Origin: Acidimicrobiaceae bacterium
Lineage (GTDB): Bacteria > Actinomycetota > Acidimicrobiia > Acidimicrobiales > RAAP-2
DNA length: 56,868 nucleotides
Direction of reading: 5' to 3'
NCBI GenBank assembly: GCA_003168075.1
Contig: PMTL01000098.1
Location: 1-56,868, forward strand
Shown here: piece after piece, positions 31,201-39,860 of the stretch
Position numbering within the stretch: position 1 is the stretch's first letter
Layout: the number at the start of each line of letters is the position of its first letter
Position numbers and translations under genes: made by a program
The notes under the pieces: generated by a model
The model's database searches: none
What the model was told of the DNA's origin: nothing
What the model saw: the letters and a program-made list of their open reading frames with translations, nothing else

Positions 31201-31751
31201 ACGTGGTCGTGCAGCTGGGGGTCGCCGTCCCTGGAATCGAAGTGGGTGAAGCTCGTCGCTATGACGCCAACAATGTCCTCTTCGACGCACCCCTGCTTTC
31301 CTGAGCGAGAGTGGAAGACCTCAGTCTCGGCGTAGGTGAGAACTTCCGCGATCGCTAACTCGTGACATAGGTAGATCGCTTCGCGGGTCTCTCGGTCGGC
31401 CAAAGCCCAAGCGGTGGAGACGCTCTTGGTGGGGCTGAACGTCAAGTCGAAACCACCCACGGCCTTCGTGCTCGGAACCCTTCCGAGCACCTCGCCGGTG
31501 ATCGGATCGGCGCAGTCCTGCAGTAACCTCTGGAGGTTTTCCGCCGTCACGGACCGCCCGACAGCTACACCAAGTCCGTTGTTGAGACCGACGAGTCCGG
31601 CGCCGAGAAAGACTCCCGGGGGAGTGCCAGTTTCGCTGTAGTAACGAACCAGGTCCGACTTGTCGGTGCCTTCGGGACCGTCGCCCACGGCGATTGATTT
31701 GAGCAGGTACTTGTAACCCGCTCCGATGCTGAGGCGTCGAATTGTCATCAT
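28215..31751 (-). CDS. MobF-family (TrwC/TraI-like) conjugative relaxase with C-terminal SF1 helicase
   Basis: FDLTFSPTKSVSTAWAL; THFDSRDGDPQLHDHVVILNR (3-His motif); DVLVGPAGTGKSTAM Walker A; VVVDEASLASTFALDEL; AYASTAHRAQGRTID; start placed at MMTIRRLSIG. Confidence 0.95.
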   Translation of the reverse strand: MMTIRRLSIGAGYKYLLKSIAVGDGPEGTDKSDLVRYYSETGTPPGVFLGAGLVGLNNGLGVAVGRSVTAENLQRLLQDCADPITGEVLGRVPSTKAVGGFDLTFSPTKSVSTAWALADRETREAIYLCHELAIAEVLTYAETEVFHSRSGKQGCVEEDIVGVIATSFTHFDSRDGDPQLHDHVVILNRARAKSDGVWRTLDSRQLFASIVMLSEMHQGVLSDFLTAELGWDWEAHTRRSSSVAKWEVAGVSTRLMDEFSQRTTAIVNAKDRLINQFEVDHHRAPSDVEVLKLRQTATLSTRRVKQGLGLGDLTEEWTARAAPYLDDEPMAWVHELGGRDVRAFTSEDFEDEILLDIANAALEVVSAKRPTFSRANVQAEVFRQVQGVRFTEPAERILAATRATDLAVAQALVITTPNLHHTARFLLRANGSSKFQGTNHWLYTSTTLLAAEARLLDAGQRLDSAVVSRATVAGVTERRLLGRSFKLSNDQALCVEKITTSGRVLDVLVGPAGTGKSTAMAGLRAAWEVEHGAGSVTGLAPSAAAAEVLGDDMGIDTDNLAKWLYEHRQHGQRFRELEQLREKVRLLKSRPALAASIRQHEETLTRWSLRAGQLVVVDEASLASTFALDELMSAALDARAKVVLVGDWAQLSSVDAGGMFRTLVRDRGDGAATLANVRRFRANWEKQASLGVRNGSSSALATYATRGRITDGTRDEMLNALYAAWKTDTDRGLHSLMLASDTATVNELNARARAQRVASGEVIEEGVNVAGAMTAGVNDHVVTRENNRRLSTDTGWVKNGDVWTVSATHANGSITVTRVNGHGTVLLPASYVADNVELAYASTAHRAQGRTIDTAHAFASPTTTREVLYVALTRGSESNHLYVDTHYDPDPSTGHDGLSEIPSALEVLAGVLRHEGADVSATDMIRRSQTQSIAVLVAEYDTIITLADGGRWDDVLSQSGLSATELVQAKVSPAYATLLAQLRDAESRGFDIQTELPMLFAGRPFEDADDIASVLHYRIDRYITGVGYPAPSASELVAGIFPRPTGIADPDVKQALNDRADAIERRARELAMIAIERDDAWVLDFGDAPETDELYEQWVLEVAAGAAYFDRWGVDNADTIHDNALISHEQEVQRGRVLRTARRASALAVVEDAPAKPAYLLSDDELFESPTRDFGFDR

Positions 31752-31796
31752 GTCGGAGGCGCCTGCATGCAACCCAACTGTCGCGATAATTCCCGT

Positions 31797-31815
31797 TCTG
31801 GCCTCAAGTGCCAGA
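31797..31815. promoter_or_regulatory. Possible oriT-associated inverted repeat (tctggc ctcaagt gccaga) upstream of relaxase
   Basis: 6-bp dyad followed by gtgtgagacaac; position upstream of MobF gene is where an oriT may lie. Confidence 0.2.
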
Positions 31816-32049
31816 CGTGTGAGACAACAAAACTGAGCCTGACGGAATGTGGAGAGAGCGCTAAATAAAGGGAAGCGCAGACGGGTTAGACAAACATAGG
31901 GCTGAAAGACATGAGAGAGGGGTGTGAAATCGGCACGGTGAGTAGGAGCATGGAAAGCGAACGCCGAAGCGAAAATGTAACACCCTGGTGATAAAAACAC
32001 GCCGGCGGGCGTAATCCCAATACCGCCAATGAGGTAAGGGAGAATCTAG

Positions 32050-33369
32050 ATGACTTTTCCATCAAGGAGGTCGACGACCTTCGAGGAGGCGTTGGAGTAC
32101 ATAGCGGCCGAACCGTCAATATGGATTCGATCCGCTGCCGTTCGCGATGATGCCGACTGTTGGCGCGTTCACCTTATGGAGTTGGCGAGCGGCGACACTC
32201 CGCCGAGCTGGGAAGAGAGATTCTGGGAATACCCCGACGTCGTTTTCGCTACCTTCAAGCTTTCCGGGGGTGAAACCTCAAAGTTCCTTCAGGAGAGAAA
32301 ACTGCAATTCGGGAATTATGTGATCGATTTGCCGCAGATGCAGACCACGGTGTCCTGGGAGCGACGACAGAGTCGATCCCAAGCGCCATATGAGACGCTC
32401 GACTGGCCGGTCGTGGAGGCGACGCTCTCAACGAACAGTGGCGTACTCAACCATCCTCAGGGGCATCAACTGTCGGCCGGGGACGCACCCTCGTTCGTGA
32501 CCTTCGATGCTGCGGCCGCGGCGTTCTTTGGATTTAAGTTGCAGCAAACTGGTGGACAACTTATTCAAGGCATCATGTTCCGGAGTCAGGATCTTCGCGG
32601 GCGCATTGACACTGTCCGTATCGGCATCGAAGCCATCGAAGTGACTGTTTATGGAAACAAACTTGACGAACTTGAAGTCGAAATCGCGGGAGACATCCCT
32701 GGTCCGTCGGAAGCCATTGGCGTTAAGGGCGACGAAAAAACTACGACAATGAATTTCATTCTCATCGACGGTTTGCCGTCAGGCGCGTGGGTACTGCTGC
32801 GAAAGGGAAGTGAGTGGATCGATCGAAGGTTTTTGACAAATTCCTACGTACGAGGAACTCAAGTCGGAGTCGAGGTCATCGTTGACGCAGGGACCAAACT
32901 CGAAGTCCTAGTGTCGAGTCGCGAACGCCAGTATGTCGAATTCAAACGACAACTCCCGACCGACAATCAATCAAAGCGAAAAATCATGAAGACGGTCTCG
33001 GCCTTTGCCAATGGTGGAGGTGGATCAATACTCCTCGGCGTGGACGACGACCGAAATCTCGTGGGCCTCGATCCAAAGAGCGTGGATCAACTTCGAGATC
33101 AAGTGACCCAGATGATAGGTTCCTGGATCGAACCATGGCCCCCCATGGATTTCGAGGTGTTGCCGGTTGTGGATAGCGAGAAAGTGGTCCTAGAAATTCA
33201 GGTCGGATCGGGTTCAACACTCTACGCTTGTGGCCAGCCCGGAGAGGTTCGTACTCCTTATGTTCGTCACCACGGTGTAACAGAGAAAGCGTCAGTCACG
33301 GAAATTGAAGCGATTATTCGCTCGCGAACGCTTCAGAGTCCAGATTTGTCCATCTTCGGGCGCGGCTAG
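32050..33369 (+). CDS. AlbA_2/Schlafen-like putative DNA/RNA-binding domain protein
   Basis: YVEFKRQLPTDNQSKRKIMKTVSAFANGGGGSILLGVDDDRNLVGL. Confidence 0.85.
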   Translation: MTFPSRRSTTFEEALEYIAAEPSIWIRSAAVRDDADCWRVHLMELASGDTPPSWEERFWEYPDVVFATFKLSGGETSKFLQERKLQFGNYVIDLPQMQTTVSWERRQSRSQAPYETLDWPVVEATLSTNSGVLNHPQGHQLSAGDAPSFVTFDAAAAAFFGFKLQQTGGQLIQGIMFRSQDLRGRIDTVRIGIEAIEVTVYGNKLDELEVEIAGDIPGPSEAIGVKGDEKTTTMNFILIDGLPSGAWVLLRKGSEWIDRRFLTNSYVRGTQVGVEVIVDAGTKLEVLVSSRERQYVEFKRQLPTDNQSKRKIMKTVSAFANGGGGSILLGVDDDRNLVGLDPKSVDQLRDQVTQMIGSWIEPWPPMDFEVLPVVDSEKVVLEIQVGSGSTLYACGQPGEVRTPYVRHHGVTEKASVTEIEAIIRSRTLQSPDLSIFGRG

Positions 33370-33431
33370 TTCAGCGATGAGCAAGCTGCGTTCGGGAGAA
33401 CTAAATTACGAAATTACTTTTGTTGGGTTCT

Positions 33432-34274
33432 ATGACTGACGCAAGACCTTACCCAAGTTCGGCACTCCGCGAGGCACAAGAAAAACGCGAGGCCGCCACC
33501 GGAGACGCTATGGCGGCGTCTTTGGGACCCGAGTTCGCGTCGACGCATCTCGGGGGCAGCGACGAAGTTGATTGCATCATTACGAAGAATGGTGCAACGT
33601 TCGCTGTCGTCGAGATTACCGCGGACGTGGATGAGGACTTCCAACGTGATTTGTCATTCTCATACGACAACCCGGATGAAGTAATACGAAATCTCCCGCG
33701 CGGCTACGGCGAGTGGGCGATCCAACTTGCGCCGGGAACCAGACTGAACGCGCTCGGCGATGCGTTCTTTCTTGATTTGATTCACGACCTGATGGAATCG
33801 GGTCGAACTGATATTGATCGACAGGAGATCTTGTTGGGTAACGATTCGAGGCTTCTTCACTATGTCGAAGCAGGAATGCAATTCGTGTTCAAGATGCCGA
33901 TGTCGCAAGAAGATCGCGCTCAAGTCATGTTTGGCCAACGGCCAGATTCAATAGTCATCTCGAGTGATCAGAATTTGTACGCTGACTATCTGGATGAGCT
34001 TCTCACTAAGAGGTCCATCAGAGGCAAGATCGATCGATTAATTGATCGAAGGGACGACTCGCCCGCGTGGTTCGCAATAGTTGTTGGCAGCGGTTCGCCG
34101 AATTCAGTCAGGTTTCGCACTCGCGGTGCCTCCTACGATCCCGGATTGCCGAACCGAGTGGTGACGATCCCGTCTGGACTCGAATACATCTGGATATTGA
34201 ACGAGGATCTAGCTCCACAATTCGTCGTCGATGCCGATGGCACGTTTCTCGCGATCGAAGAGACAGACACCTAG
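33432..34274 (+). CDS. Hypothetical protein, possible PD-(D/E)XK-like nuclease-fold remnant
   Basis: ORF within operon; EVDCIITKNGATFAVVEIT segment is only weakly nuclease-like. Confidence 0.6.
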   Translation: MTDARPYPSSALREAQEKREAATGDAMAASLGPEFASTHLGGSDEVDCIITKNGATFAVVEITADVDEDFQRDLSFSYDNPDEVIRNLPRGYGEWAIQLAPGTRLNALGDAFFLDLIHDLMESGRTDIDRQEILLGNDSRLLHYVEAGMQFVFKMPMSQEDRAQVMFGQRPDSIVISSDQNLYADYLDELLTKRSIRGKIDRLIDRRDDSPAWFAIVVGSGSPNSVRFRTRGASYDPGLPNRVVTIPSGLEYIWILNEDLAPQFVVDADGTFLAIEETDT

Positions 34275-34285
34275 TATCAACGGCG

Positions 34286-35740
34286 ATGGAAGTTGAAAAC
34301 TTTGTTGAGAAATATGGCGAGGCAGTGGAGGCCCACCGTGCCACGGTGCTCGTAGGCGCCGGTCTTTCTATGGGCGCCGGATACCCTTCATGGAACAATC
34401 TCCTCGAACCTCACCGAATCGAACTTGGCGTTCCGTCAGCCGTGATCGACTTACCGATGATGGCCCAATACGTAGAGAATAATGACGGTGGACGCGAGCG
34501 ATTGGTGCAAACCATTTGTGCGACGATTAGTTCGGTCACCCCGACTCCAACGGAGAGCCACATACTCTTGGGCCAACTGCCTCTCGATGAGATCTGGACC
34601 ACAAACTACGACCCTCTTGTAGAGATGGCTGGTAGTGGTTCAGTCGTCGTCGAGTTGGAAGATGACTTCCTTGAGGCTGGAGCCGCGACTCGACGTGTTT
34701 ACAAAATGCATGGGTCTATTAGGCCAGGTGACGCCCCTCCTGTTGGCGGCGTTGGCAATCTCGTTATATCCCAAGAGGACTTCGACATGTACGAGATTCG
34801 ACACCCGAGATTCTGGCGTCTACTCCAAGCACAGATTCTTACCAAGAGTTTTTTGTTTTTGGGATTCTCATTCAGTGACCCAAACTTCGAAGCTGCACTG
34901 CGACTGGTTCGAACAACCACTCGTGGTCGACTCATGAACCATTTTGCGGTTATGTTTTGTGAGCCAGGCAATGAGACGATCTTCGAGCTCAAGGCAGGCG
35001 AACTCCTGCGGTCAGGTGTCCAAGTTGTAACGACGGCGAGTTATGACGAAGTAAACGATATTCTGCGAAAGCTCGTCGCTAGAACGCGACCGAGCCGGTT
35101 GTTTGTCTCAGGCTCTCAGCCCGGACCACGATCTTCCTCAGATGATTCAGACGGTAGTGCAAGATACCCAGTTGCCGAATCAATTGGACCCGAACTTGAG
35201 GACATCGCAAAGACGCTCGGTAAACGACTCGCCCGTGCGGGCGTCAGCGTTACCACATCAAGTCTGCTCGGTGCAACGGTTGGGTATGCCCTGTTAGAGG
35301 AACTCGGCGAAGACTATGACGCCAATCGAATGATGCTGGTGCGACGCCAGAAAGATGAGCCTGTCGACATGCCCAACATTCGAAAGGGCGCCATCACATT
35401 CATTGGTGAAGACAGCGAGGAACTCCGAGATGAGGTATTCAGCCAGATTCGTTCGATCGTAATTCTTGGTGGAAGCGACGGGACCCATCGAGAGGTCGTT
35501 CGGGCCAAGGAACGAGGGATGGGCGTTGTACCGGTGGCATGTACCGGCGGAACAGCTTTCGAAGTTTGGGAGACGATGAGCGCCGACCTCAGTGGATTCG
35601 AGCTTGGCGCTGGACTAATTAATGCGACGACCTTTGCGGCCCTGAACTCGAACGTCACTGCAGACGCACTCAAAGCTGCGGAGGATCTGATACTGCAAGC
35701 GATGTATCTCCCGAACCCGACCAAACTCGATGAAAAGTGA
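34286..35740 (+). CDS. SIR2-like NADase domain + C-terminal SLOG/STALD-like domain (ThsA-like architecture)
   Basis: VLVGAGLSMGAGYPSW; EIWTTNYDPLVE; VYKMHGSI; C-terminal IRSIVILGGSDGTHREVVRAKERGMGVVPVACTGGTAFEVWE. Confidence 0.88.
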   Translation: MEVENFVEKYGEAVEAHRATVLVGAGLSMGAGYPSWNNLLEPHRIELGVPSAVIDLPMMAQYVENNDGGRERLVQTICATISSVTPTPTESHILLGQLPLDEIWTTNYDPLVEMAGSGSVVVELEDDFLEAGAATRRVYKMHGSIRPGDAPPVGGVGNLVISQEDFDMYEIRHPRFWRLLQAQILTKSFLFLGFSFSDPNFEAALRLVRTTTRGRLMNHFAVMFCEPGNETIFELKAGELLRSGVQVVTTASYDEVNDILRKLVARTRPSRLFVSGSQPGPRSSSDDSDGSARYPVAESIGPELEDIAKTLGKRLARAGVSVTTSSLLGATVGYALLEELGEDYDANRMMLVRRQKDEPVDMPNIRKGAITFIGEDSEELRDEVFSQIRSIVILGGSDGTHREVVRAKERGMGVVPVACTGGTAFEVWETMSADLSGFELGAGLINATTFAALNSNVTADALKAAEDLILQAMYLPNPTKLDEK

Positions 35741-36641
35741 ATCCTTCGCTGTCGCACCTGAGTTCTATCATCACGACGTGACCATCTCCGCCTCCGAGTT
35801 AGACGAGATCTCCACGTTGCTCATTGAAGGTCAGGGCTACCGGGACAACTGGCTGCCGCTGAAAGGCGACCGGCCGTCGGGATTCGATCATCCTGAAGGT
35901 AACGTTGACAATGAGCGTCTCACCTCACACTCGGCTGATGTGAATACGCTGGAAAAGGTTCGACGAGAGCTGAAGAAATTACTGTCCGACTCGAAAGTAC
36001 AAGTTGTACTCTCGACTTCAGTTGATTACCCGCATCGTCTACGAGATCTCGACGGACGTCCAGCTCTCTTGTTTGTTCGTGGAGACATGGGTGATTCGAA
36101 AACACCAACGCTCGCCGTTGTAGGAAGTCGGCGGGCCTCCGATGATGGAATCAAAGCAGCTCATCTTCTTGCGAGCAGCGCGGCGAGCGCGGGTTTCATG
36201 ATTGTTTCCGGATTGGCTGTCGGTATTGACTCGGCAAGTCATCGAGGAGCCCTTGATAGTGACGGACAGACAATTGCTGTGTTGGGAACTGGCCTAGGCA
36301 AGGTATACCCAATTGAAAATCGTGGGCTAGATCTTCGGATCGCGAGACGCGGCGCTCTGGTGACACAGTTTCCACCCATGCAATCTCCGACGAAAACGTC
36401 CTTTCCCTCTCGAAATGTGCTCATCGCCGGTCTCTCCGATGCCACCTTGGTCGTCGAAATGAGTGAACACAGTGGAACTCGAATTGAAGTGAATTGTGCG
36501 ATCGCGCAAGGTCGACGAGTGTTTTTGTGGGCGCCCATTCTAGGATCAGAGGAATGGGCGTGTCAGTTCGCCGAGCACCCACAGGTCACATTTGTTAAGA
36601 ACGAGGACGAACTCCTCGTCGAGCTTTCGGCAACGAATTGA
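35730..36641 (+). CDS. DprA/Smf-like SLOG (Rossmann) protein
   Basis: LAVVGSRRASDDG; IVSGLAVGIDSASHRGAL; IAVLGTGLGKVYPIENRGL; FPSRNVLIAGLSDATLVVEMSEHSGT; overlaps upstream stop by 11 bp. Confidence 0.93.
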   Translation: MKSESFAVAPEFYHHDVTISASELDEISTLLIEGQGYRDNWLPLKGDRPSGFDHPEGNVDNERLTSHSADVNTLEKVRRELKKLLSDSKVQVVLSTSVDYPHRLRDLDGRPALLFVRGDMGDSKTPTLAVVGSRRASDDGIKAAHLLASSAASAGFMIVSGLAVGIDSASHRGALDSDGQTIAVLGTGLGKVYPIENRGLDLRIARRGALVTQFPPMQSPTKTSFPSRNVLIAGLSDATLVVEMSEHSGTRIEVNCAIAQGRRVFLWAPILGSEEWACQFAEHPQVTFVKNEDELLVELSATN

Positions 36642-37375
36642 ACCACGGGCAACTGGTCGACATCACTGACGCAATCCTTAATGAACTGGTTCCAATGCCG
36701 CCAGACGCACCCGACGTGTGTCCTTTCTGTCGTTCCGGCAAGAGTCTGGACTTTGCGAACTGTTGGAGCTGCGGTCACGTAAGGGCTCAGGTAGCCTTCC
36801 CATGCCCAATCGTGATCCCAGTTAGTTTCTATCGAAAACCGTCATCCTTGCGAGAGCGAATGCACGACTACAAGGAGAGTCCGGACGCGTTGGTTCGACT
36901 TGCTCAATCACGAATTGTGGGCGGGATAATCGTGCGTTATTTCGAGGAGAATCGCGGGCGTCTCGCCGAAACATTTGGAATGTGGGATGCGGTGGTTCCT
37001 GTTCCCTCGACGAAGAATCCAGCACCATCGGCACTTACTCGCGCAATCAATGAAGATTACTCGGAGTTTGTGAATCCCGTTGAGTTGTTAATCCGTGGCA
37101 CGGGCTCGATGACTTTCAACAAAGCATCTGAATCTGGTTTCCAAGTCGCTGCCGATGTTCGCGGAGCCAAGGTCTTACTCGTTGACGATACTTTTACGAC
37201 AGGCGCGCGGGTCAATTCCGCTGCTCACGCTCTCCAGGCAGCCGGCGCAGAGATTGTTGCGGGTCTGGTGGTCGCTAGGAAGATAAATCCTCCCGAGTTC
37301 AATACGAGTGATCTCTGGGAACGACAGACGGCGATTCCCTTCGATTTTACCGACGCGCCGTGGTGGGCAAATTAG
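36638..37375 (+). CDS. ComF-like phosphoribosyltransferase with N-terminal zinc ribbon
   Basis: CPFCRSGKSLDFANCWSCG; VLLVDDTFTTGARVNSAAHAL; TTG start overlapping the dprA-like stop (TTGA). Confidence 0.9.
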   Translation: MNHGQLVDITDAILNELVPMPPDAPDVCPFCRSGKSLDFANCWSCGHVRAQVAFPCPIVIPVSFYRKPSSLRERMHDYKESPDALVRLAQSRIVGGIIVRYFEENRGRLAETFGMWDAVVPVPSTKNPAPSALTRAINEDYSEFVNPVELLIRGTGSMTFNKASESGFQVAADVRGAKVLLVDDTFTTGARVNSAAHALQAAGAEIVAGLVVARKINPPEFNTSDLWERQTAIPFDFTDAPWWAN

Positions 37376-37597
37376 CTGTGTGAAATGGTCTGAGGCATAG
37401 CGACGGAGCCCTGAGACAAGTGGCGTCATGCGCTCTAAGCGAGTCGTCCAATCAAAGGGGCCTCTAATGCGTGGTGACAGAACGCTTGTTGCTGATGGTT
37501 CCCCTTTCTCTTGCACGACGTTCAATGTAAACAACCGTGCAAGCAACCCAAAAAGGGCTTGGAGTTTTAAATCGCTCCATAACCCTTCGTGTTACTG

Positions 37598-37635
37598 GTG
37601 GGCCGCCCGGGTCTCGATCCCGGCACCTTGGGATT
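37598..37635 (-). repeat. att core copy 0: tRNA-Lys 3'-fragment-like 38-bp core (gtgggccgcccgggtctcgatcccggcaccttgggatt)
   Basis: Identical to copy A core; sequence diverges immediately after gggatt. Confidence 0.9.
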
Positions 37636-37738
37636 CGAGCCAGATAGTGCACGCGCGTCCGTCCTTGTCAGCGTGTCCTGGTCAGAGGCTTCCGTGGATC
37701 CGCCAACGTCCGCTGATGTCCTTTCGAGTCTGCTTCCC

Positions 37739-37758
37739 TGGCTACATGATTGGCTACA
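37739..37758 (+). repeat. Candidate integrase arm-type site pair tggctaca-N4-tggctaca
   Basis: Same 12-bp-spaced pair recurs at 45171-45190 at the other end of the element. Confidence 0.6.
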
Positions 37759-38082
37759 CAACTTCGGAAGTGGGGTGGCGAACGTTGTTCAAATTTGTGG
37801 TTCTGATGACCTCAAAATTGAGGTCCGTGTCGAGGGGCCAACTCGTTGAGACGGCAACGACGAAGGCCGCCCGTACGATTCGTATCTAGAACTCACTCGG
37901 GGGTCTCGGGGACGCCGCCCGCACGCGGAGCGCGCGCCGGCGGCACCGGGACCGCGAGGGAACTGGGGCAATCGTTCGGTGCGACGGCATCCGCGATCGC
38001 CGAGCTGAGAATCCGACGTGAGGTTTCACGGCGGAGACCCGAAGCAACAGATCTGCCACCAGTCACTGGCGACTCGAGCCTG

Positions 38083-38985
38083 TCAAGCCGTAGGGGTGTC
38101 CTCGCGGGGCTTGACTTGTACTCGAATTTGAGTGACTTCGTCTTGCTCGTTGAGGAGAGCGACCACTAAGGCATCAAGCTCACTCAACTGGGTCCGTCCG
38201 TGAGCAAATGGTTGTTCGAGCCAGTTGCGTACCTCGAGGTCAAGAGGTGCTTGATCAAAGTTGAATTCGCCGGCTATTTCAACGTTGGTGATGTGGTGGT
38301 AGGCGGTGGGGTTCTCGTGACGCAAGTACAGTTCAAGCGATCCGTAATTGGCACTGAGGGTGAAACTCTCAATGGCATCGCGCTCGGGATGACTGTGTGC
38401 TCCTACTAATAGTCTTCGGATCGCTTCTGGATCCTGAACAATCATGTCGCAAAGATCCCTTGCAGTGCCTCGGAACTCTCCATCTTTTGAGCACAGAACA
38501 AAGTCTTGCTCCAACAACACTGTTCCCGATCCTCCTTCGGGAAGTTCTACAGTTGCCACCACGCGCTGGGGGCCTATGTACACCATGTCTACGAAGAGGT
38601 TCTTAATCTCAGGGCCGTCGTTTCCCTGAACGACTTGAGGAACTATCAGGAATGTATCGTTGGTTTGATTAATGAGTGCTTGAGCAGCCTCGGTGGCTCC
38701 GTTCCACGGCACCAAATACAGACGGTCGGTGCCAAGATTTTTGTGCTTGGCGATCATCTGTTCAGCCCAAGTGATATCTACCGGACCCGCCTGCGTAGTT
38801 ACCTCGTAACACTGACGCCAAGTTTCTCCCTCGTTCTGGAATTCTGCGACCACATCGACTTCGCGCAAAATACCTAATAGAGAGTCTCGAATCATCTTCG
38901 ACTCCGTTACGTCGCAGCCTGCCCCACTGAGCAACTGACGAAGCATAAGGATGATCTTCTGGCGCTCATTGGATCGTGGCGGCAC
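38083..38985 (-). CDS. Predicted restriction-endonuclease-like-fold protein (unknown function)
   Basis: GILREVDVVAEFQNEGETWRQCYEVTTQAGPVDITWAEQMIAKHKNLGTDRLYLVPW. Confidence 0.55.
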   Translation of the reverse strand: MPPRSNERQKIILMLRQLLSGAGCDVTESKMIRDSLLGILREVDVVAEFQNEGETWRQCYEVTTQAGPVDITWAEQMIAKHKNLGTDRLYLVPWNGATEAAQALINQTNDTFLIVPQVVQGNDGPEIKNLFVDMVYIGPQRVVATVELPEGGSGTVLLEQDFVLCSKDGEFRGTARDLCDMIVQDPEAIRRLLVGAHSHPERDAIESFTLSANYGSLELYLRHENPTAYHHITNVEIAGEFNFDQAPLDLEVRNWLEQPFAHGRTQLSELDALVVALLNEQDEVTQIRVQVKPREDTPTA

Positions 38986-39121
38986 CGCCTCAGTATGACA
39001 GACGCGGCAATTCCGGCACTCGAAGATTGTTGGTGTGAGAGAGCCGACGTCGACAATCTCCGATTGGAGGATTCAATTGTGGACTGGCGCTTGAGGCATC
39101 GGAATGTGAAATGCTGTCACC

Positions 39122-39835
39122 ATGCGGCCACGTAATGGTCTTGTCGATTGGTTGTGCGAGCACGTGCGAGGCGTCAACACACTCCTGGTTTGGGTCGGGT
39201 TGTTCGTCGGATTTACAGCGATTAAAGACCCGGTGGCCGGAGCAAATGGCTGGGGGCCGAGTTGGATTGGCCCGGTCATCATCATTGGGAGCATCGGCGG
39301 AGCTTGGGCGATTTGGCGCTTCACTTTTCGCATTGAATCACGGACTACAGGTGACACACACCGTCGCCCACCTCGGAGAAGGGGCGGGTGGATGGCAGTC
39401 GAGTGGGGGCGCGCTCGCATCGGGTTCACCGTGACTGAAAGGGAGATGCTGACGGGATCGATCCAAGTTTTTATGGAGCGAGACAGCGAATGGGAGCCCC
39501 ATCGCTCAATCTATTTGCAGACCAGCTACATGCCGGGAATCATTCACGAAGCTCAACTCGCGGGGATGCTCAAAAGAGGCGAGACGCCCGAAGTGGTGGA
39601 GATCGACATTCCGGTGGCTGAGCTCGGAACTTACGTCGACCACGTACTCAAGCAGATGGGCTGGCGCCGCGTTTCGAGGTTAGACAGTTGGCTGGCGACT
39701 GAGCCAGCCTTTCCGGGGGAATCTCCCAATCGGGCGGCGGAATGCGAAGTGATACGTGGCAGAAACGAGCGCCAGTACCTTAAGCGCATGGACGCTGCTC
39801 GAAAAGAACATCGACTTCGAGAGGGGCTACGCTAG
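39122..39835 (+). CDS. Hypothetical protein with two N-terminal TM segments
   Basis: TLLVWVGLFVGFTAI and WIGPVIIIGSIGGAWAIW hydrophobic segments. Confidence 0.55.
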   Translation: MRPRNGLVDWLCEHVRGVNTLLVWVGLFVGFTAIKDPVAGANGWGPSWIGPVIIIGSIGGAWAIWRFTFRIESRTTGDTHRRPPRRRGGWMAVEWGRARIGFTVTEREMLTGSIQVFMERDSEWEPHRSIYLQTSYMPGIIHEAQLAGMLKRGETPEVVEIDIPVAELGTYVDHVLKQMGWRRVSRLDSWLATEPAFPGESPNRAAECEVIRGRNERQYLKRMDAARKEHRLREGLR

Positions 39836-39860
39836 CTCTCTCGCCCGGGCCGAGACAAAG

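Noticed and set aside
28215-31751. Many antisense ORFs over the relaxase gene
   Set aside because: Expected shadow ORFs in GC-rich coding sequence; no family motifs.
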